Source: Cryptomeria japonica
Taxonomy: Eukaryota > Streptophyta > Pinopsida > Cupressales > Cupressaceae
NCBI RefSeq assembly: GCF_030272615.1
Contig: NC_081413.1
Coordinates: 604,440,709-604,500,708 of the forward strand
Reading direction: 5' to 3'
Length of the DNA stretch: 60,000 nucleotides
Made by a program: the position numbers and the translations under genes. Below, piece after piece: positions 57,841 to 60,000 of this stretch (positions are counted from its first letter, which is position 1; each line of letters starts with the position of its first letter). The notes below the pieces were generated by a model that worked only from the letters and a program-made list of their open reading frames with translations, was not told the origin of the DNA and ran no database searches.

Positions 57841-59265
57841 GGCTTAGTGAACATGTCTGCTAGTTACTCCTTACTGGAAACATGTTGTAGTACAACCTCC
57901 TTATTCTGAACTTTCTCTCTCAAGAAATGATATGTTAAGTTCAATGTGCTTAGTTCTAGCATGCAATACCGAGTTCTTGGAAATGTTTATTGCACTTGTG
58001 TTATCACAAAATATATTCATTGGTTCAGATATAGGTACCTTGAAACCTTCCAATACATGCTTCATCCAAATTGCTTGAGTGCAATTCATAAATGCTACCA
58101 CATATTCTGCTTTAGCTATAGATTGAGATGTACAACTTTGCTTCTTACTTGTCCATGATACTAATCTTCCACCAGAGAAAGAATGCTTCACCGGTTGTGC
58201 TTTTTTGATCATCCACATTACCTACCCAATCAGCATCGGTATATAATTTGAGATTATAGTCACCATTATATGGATACCACAATCCATAATCAACTATTCA
58301 TTTCAAATATCTATGAATCCTTTTGACAACTATCAAGTGGGATTCTCTTGGACATTTCTGAAACTGAGCTAATACACCCACTGCATGAGCAATATCAGGT
58401 TTGTTATGCACCACATAGTCCAACTTACCAATCATTGAATTGTACTCCTTTTCATTCACCAGTTCTGAATCATCTTCCTTGGTCAGTTTACATCTATTCA
58501 CCATCGGTGTACCAACCGGTTTGCTTTCCTCCATGCCAAAAGTCTTCAATACCTCTTTGACATACTTTAACTGGGTAGTAAAGATACCCTCTTTCATTTT
58601 CTGAATCTGTAAACCAATAAAGAACTTTATTTCTCCTATCAAAGACATCTCAAAATCTTTCTTCATTTCATCTACAAATGCATGACTCATTTTATCATCT
58701 CCTCTAAAGATTATGTCATCCACAAACACTTCACAAATCAGAATATGATCACCTTTTGATTTCAAGTAGATGTTGTTATCTTCTCTTGTTCTTTGAAATC
58801 CAATCTTCACAAGATGAGAGTGTAGTCTTTCATACCATGCCCTAGGTGCTTGTTTCATTCCATATAGGGCTTTGTGTAATCTACACACCATGTCACTATC
58901 TTCTAATAAGGAAAACCCTTCTGGTTGCTCTATATACACTTCCACTTCTAGGATTCCATTCAGAAAAGCAGATTTCACATCCATCCAATAAACCTTAAAT
59001 CCCTTAAATGCTGCAAATGTAAGTAGCATTCGAACACCTTCTAGTCTAGCCATAGGAGAAAAGGTTTCTCCATAGTCTTATCCCTCCTCTTGAGTGTATC
59101 CCTTACATATAAGCTTGGCCTTGTTTCTTACAACTATGCCTTCTTCATTCAACTTATTCCTAAAGACCCATTTGGTACCTATGACATTTTTATGTTCCGG
59201 TCTGAGCACCAAAGACCATGTTGCATTCTTTTCTATCAAATCTAGCTCCTCTTCCATTGCTTTAA
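57841..59265 (-). pseudogene. pol: Reverse transcriptase and RNase H of element G (degenerate)
   Basis: The minus strand reads NVIGTKWVFRNKLNEEG, KLICKGYTQEEG*DYGETF, WMDVKSAFLNG, LYGMKQAPRAWYE and the catalytic [12 protein letters not shown] (near 58715), then MIGKLDYVVHNKPDIAHAVG. A stop at 58295 and a frameshift near 58215 precede RNase H, with YTDADWVGN, QSIAKAEYVVAFMNC and CDNTSAINISKN. The RT motifs are intact apart from stops at about 59075 and 58295. It is closely similar to element F. Confidence 0.9.
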
Positions 59266-60000
59266 TCTAGTCTTCATCTATAAGTGCTTCTCTAGAAGTC
59301 TTCGGTTCAAATTCAGAAATCATGCAAGAGTTCTCCTTCACTTTTCTTCTAGTGAGTATCCCTACAACTTTATCTCCTATGATTTGCTTTGGATCATGAT
59401 GCAGCTTCACATATCTAGGAATGATTCTAGCTTGGTCTGCTAGTTTTTCTTCTTCTTCTTCACTAACTTCTTCTTCTTCTCTCACTACAACTTCTACCGA
59501 TATAGGAACACTGAGATCTTTACAAGTTTATTTCTTAACCAATTCCCAGAAGGCTATTCCCGGTTCATCTTCCACTTCTTCGTTGTATGTTTCCTTAGGT
59601 TCCTCAAGGGATTCATCAACCCTGACATTGATACTTTCAACAATATTTTGTGTTCTATTTTTGTAGCAATTGAGAGCTTTTCTCTTAGTGGAATATCCTA
59701 GAAATATTCCTTCATCACATTTTGCATCAAATTTGCTCAAATGCTCACTTCTCCTGATATAGCACTTACTACCAAACACTTTAAAGTAACTTACAATGGG
59801 ATTTTTCCTAGTCCAATACTCATAAGGGGTTTTATCTTTACCTTTCTTGATGAGTACCCAGTTCATAGTGTAGACTGCAGTGCTCACCGCTTCTCTCCAA
59901 AAAGTGTGAGCAAGATTTCCTTGGATCGGCATTGTTCTAGCTGCTTCAACTACAGTCCAATTATTTCTTTCTTCTATGCCATTTTGTTGAGGTGTCCTTG
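59266..60000 (-). pseudogene. pol: Integrase C-terminal half of element G (runs off the window)
   Basis: At the window edge the minus strand reads RTPQQNGIEERNNWTVVEAA, containing the catalytic Glu of the DDE triad. Then FWREAVSTAVYTMN, YFKVFGSKCYIRR and DEGIFLGYSTKRKALNCYK (59528-59932). An acidic Glu-rich linker (59440-59500) separates it from reverse transcriptase, with TAA and TAG stops near 59527 and 59265. The upstream integrase, protease and gag lie outside. Confidence 0.88.

Overview
This window is plant nuclear DNA made almost entirely of nested, decayed LTR retrotransposons. I found no intact host gene, rRNA or tRNA gene, or CRISPR array. The long, old, richly nested Ty1/copia and Ty3/gypsy elements with many solo LTRs suggest a large plant genome. 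A conifer or other gymnosperm is my best guess, but this is inference only.

Layout, left to right. (1) 1-1138 is unassigned repeat-like sequence. (2) 1139-8979 is element A (+), a non-autonomous element. Its gag-like ORF has a coiled-coil region and four degraded CCHC knuckles. It is followed by a long unrecognised ORF instead of pol. A 1228-bp solo LTR sits inside that ORF, and the 3' LTR is cut off. (3) 8987-21584 holds two diverged copies of a composite of LTR 'E' joined to LTR 'D'. The first copy is split by a complete but degenerate Ty1/copia element B (10898-17930, target duplication GGTGA). The second copy keeps the uninterrupted site and a whole 2491-bp solo LTR (19089-21579, target duplication TACAC). 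(4) 21585-32229 is mostly AT-rich, with a LINE-type RNase H remnant, a minus-strand solo LTR K1 (28159-29324, target duplication CTAAT) and two unrecognised ORF remnants. (5) 32230-41787 has a plus-strand relic (J) of the gag-like ORF of element H. J is interrupted by minus-strand Ty1/copia element F (33625-40567) and followed by a second K-type LTR. (6) 41858 to the window end is a three-level nest. Plus-strand copia element I was hit in gag by minus-strand copia element G, whose 3' LTR was later hit by H (44536-57074). H is a 12.5-kb minus-strand, probably Ty3/gypsy-derived element with no visible pol. It carries an antisense plant-mobile-domain (PMD) pseudogene.

The genes belong to retroelement life cycles: gag (particle), protease, integrase, reverse transcriptase and RNase H. 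All are broken by stops or frameshifts, and many of the stops look like C-to-T decay. The strongest leads are: a hairpin near the 3' end of the copia LTRs whose stem changes in a compensating way between families; the antisense PMD gene in H; and the unknown long ORF in A. Percent identities quoted were judged by eye.
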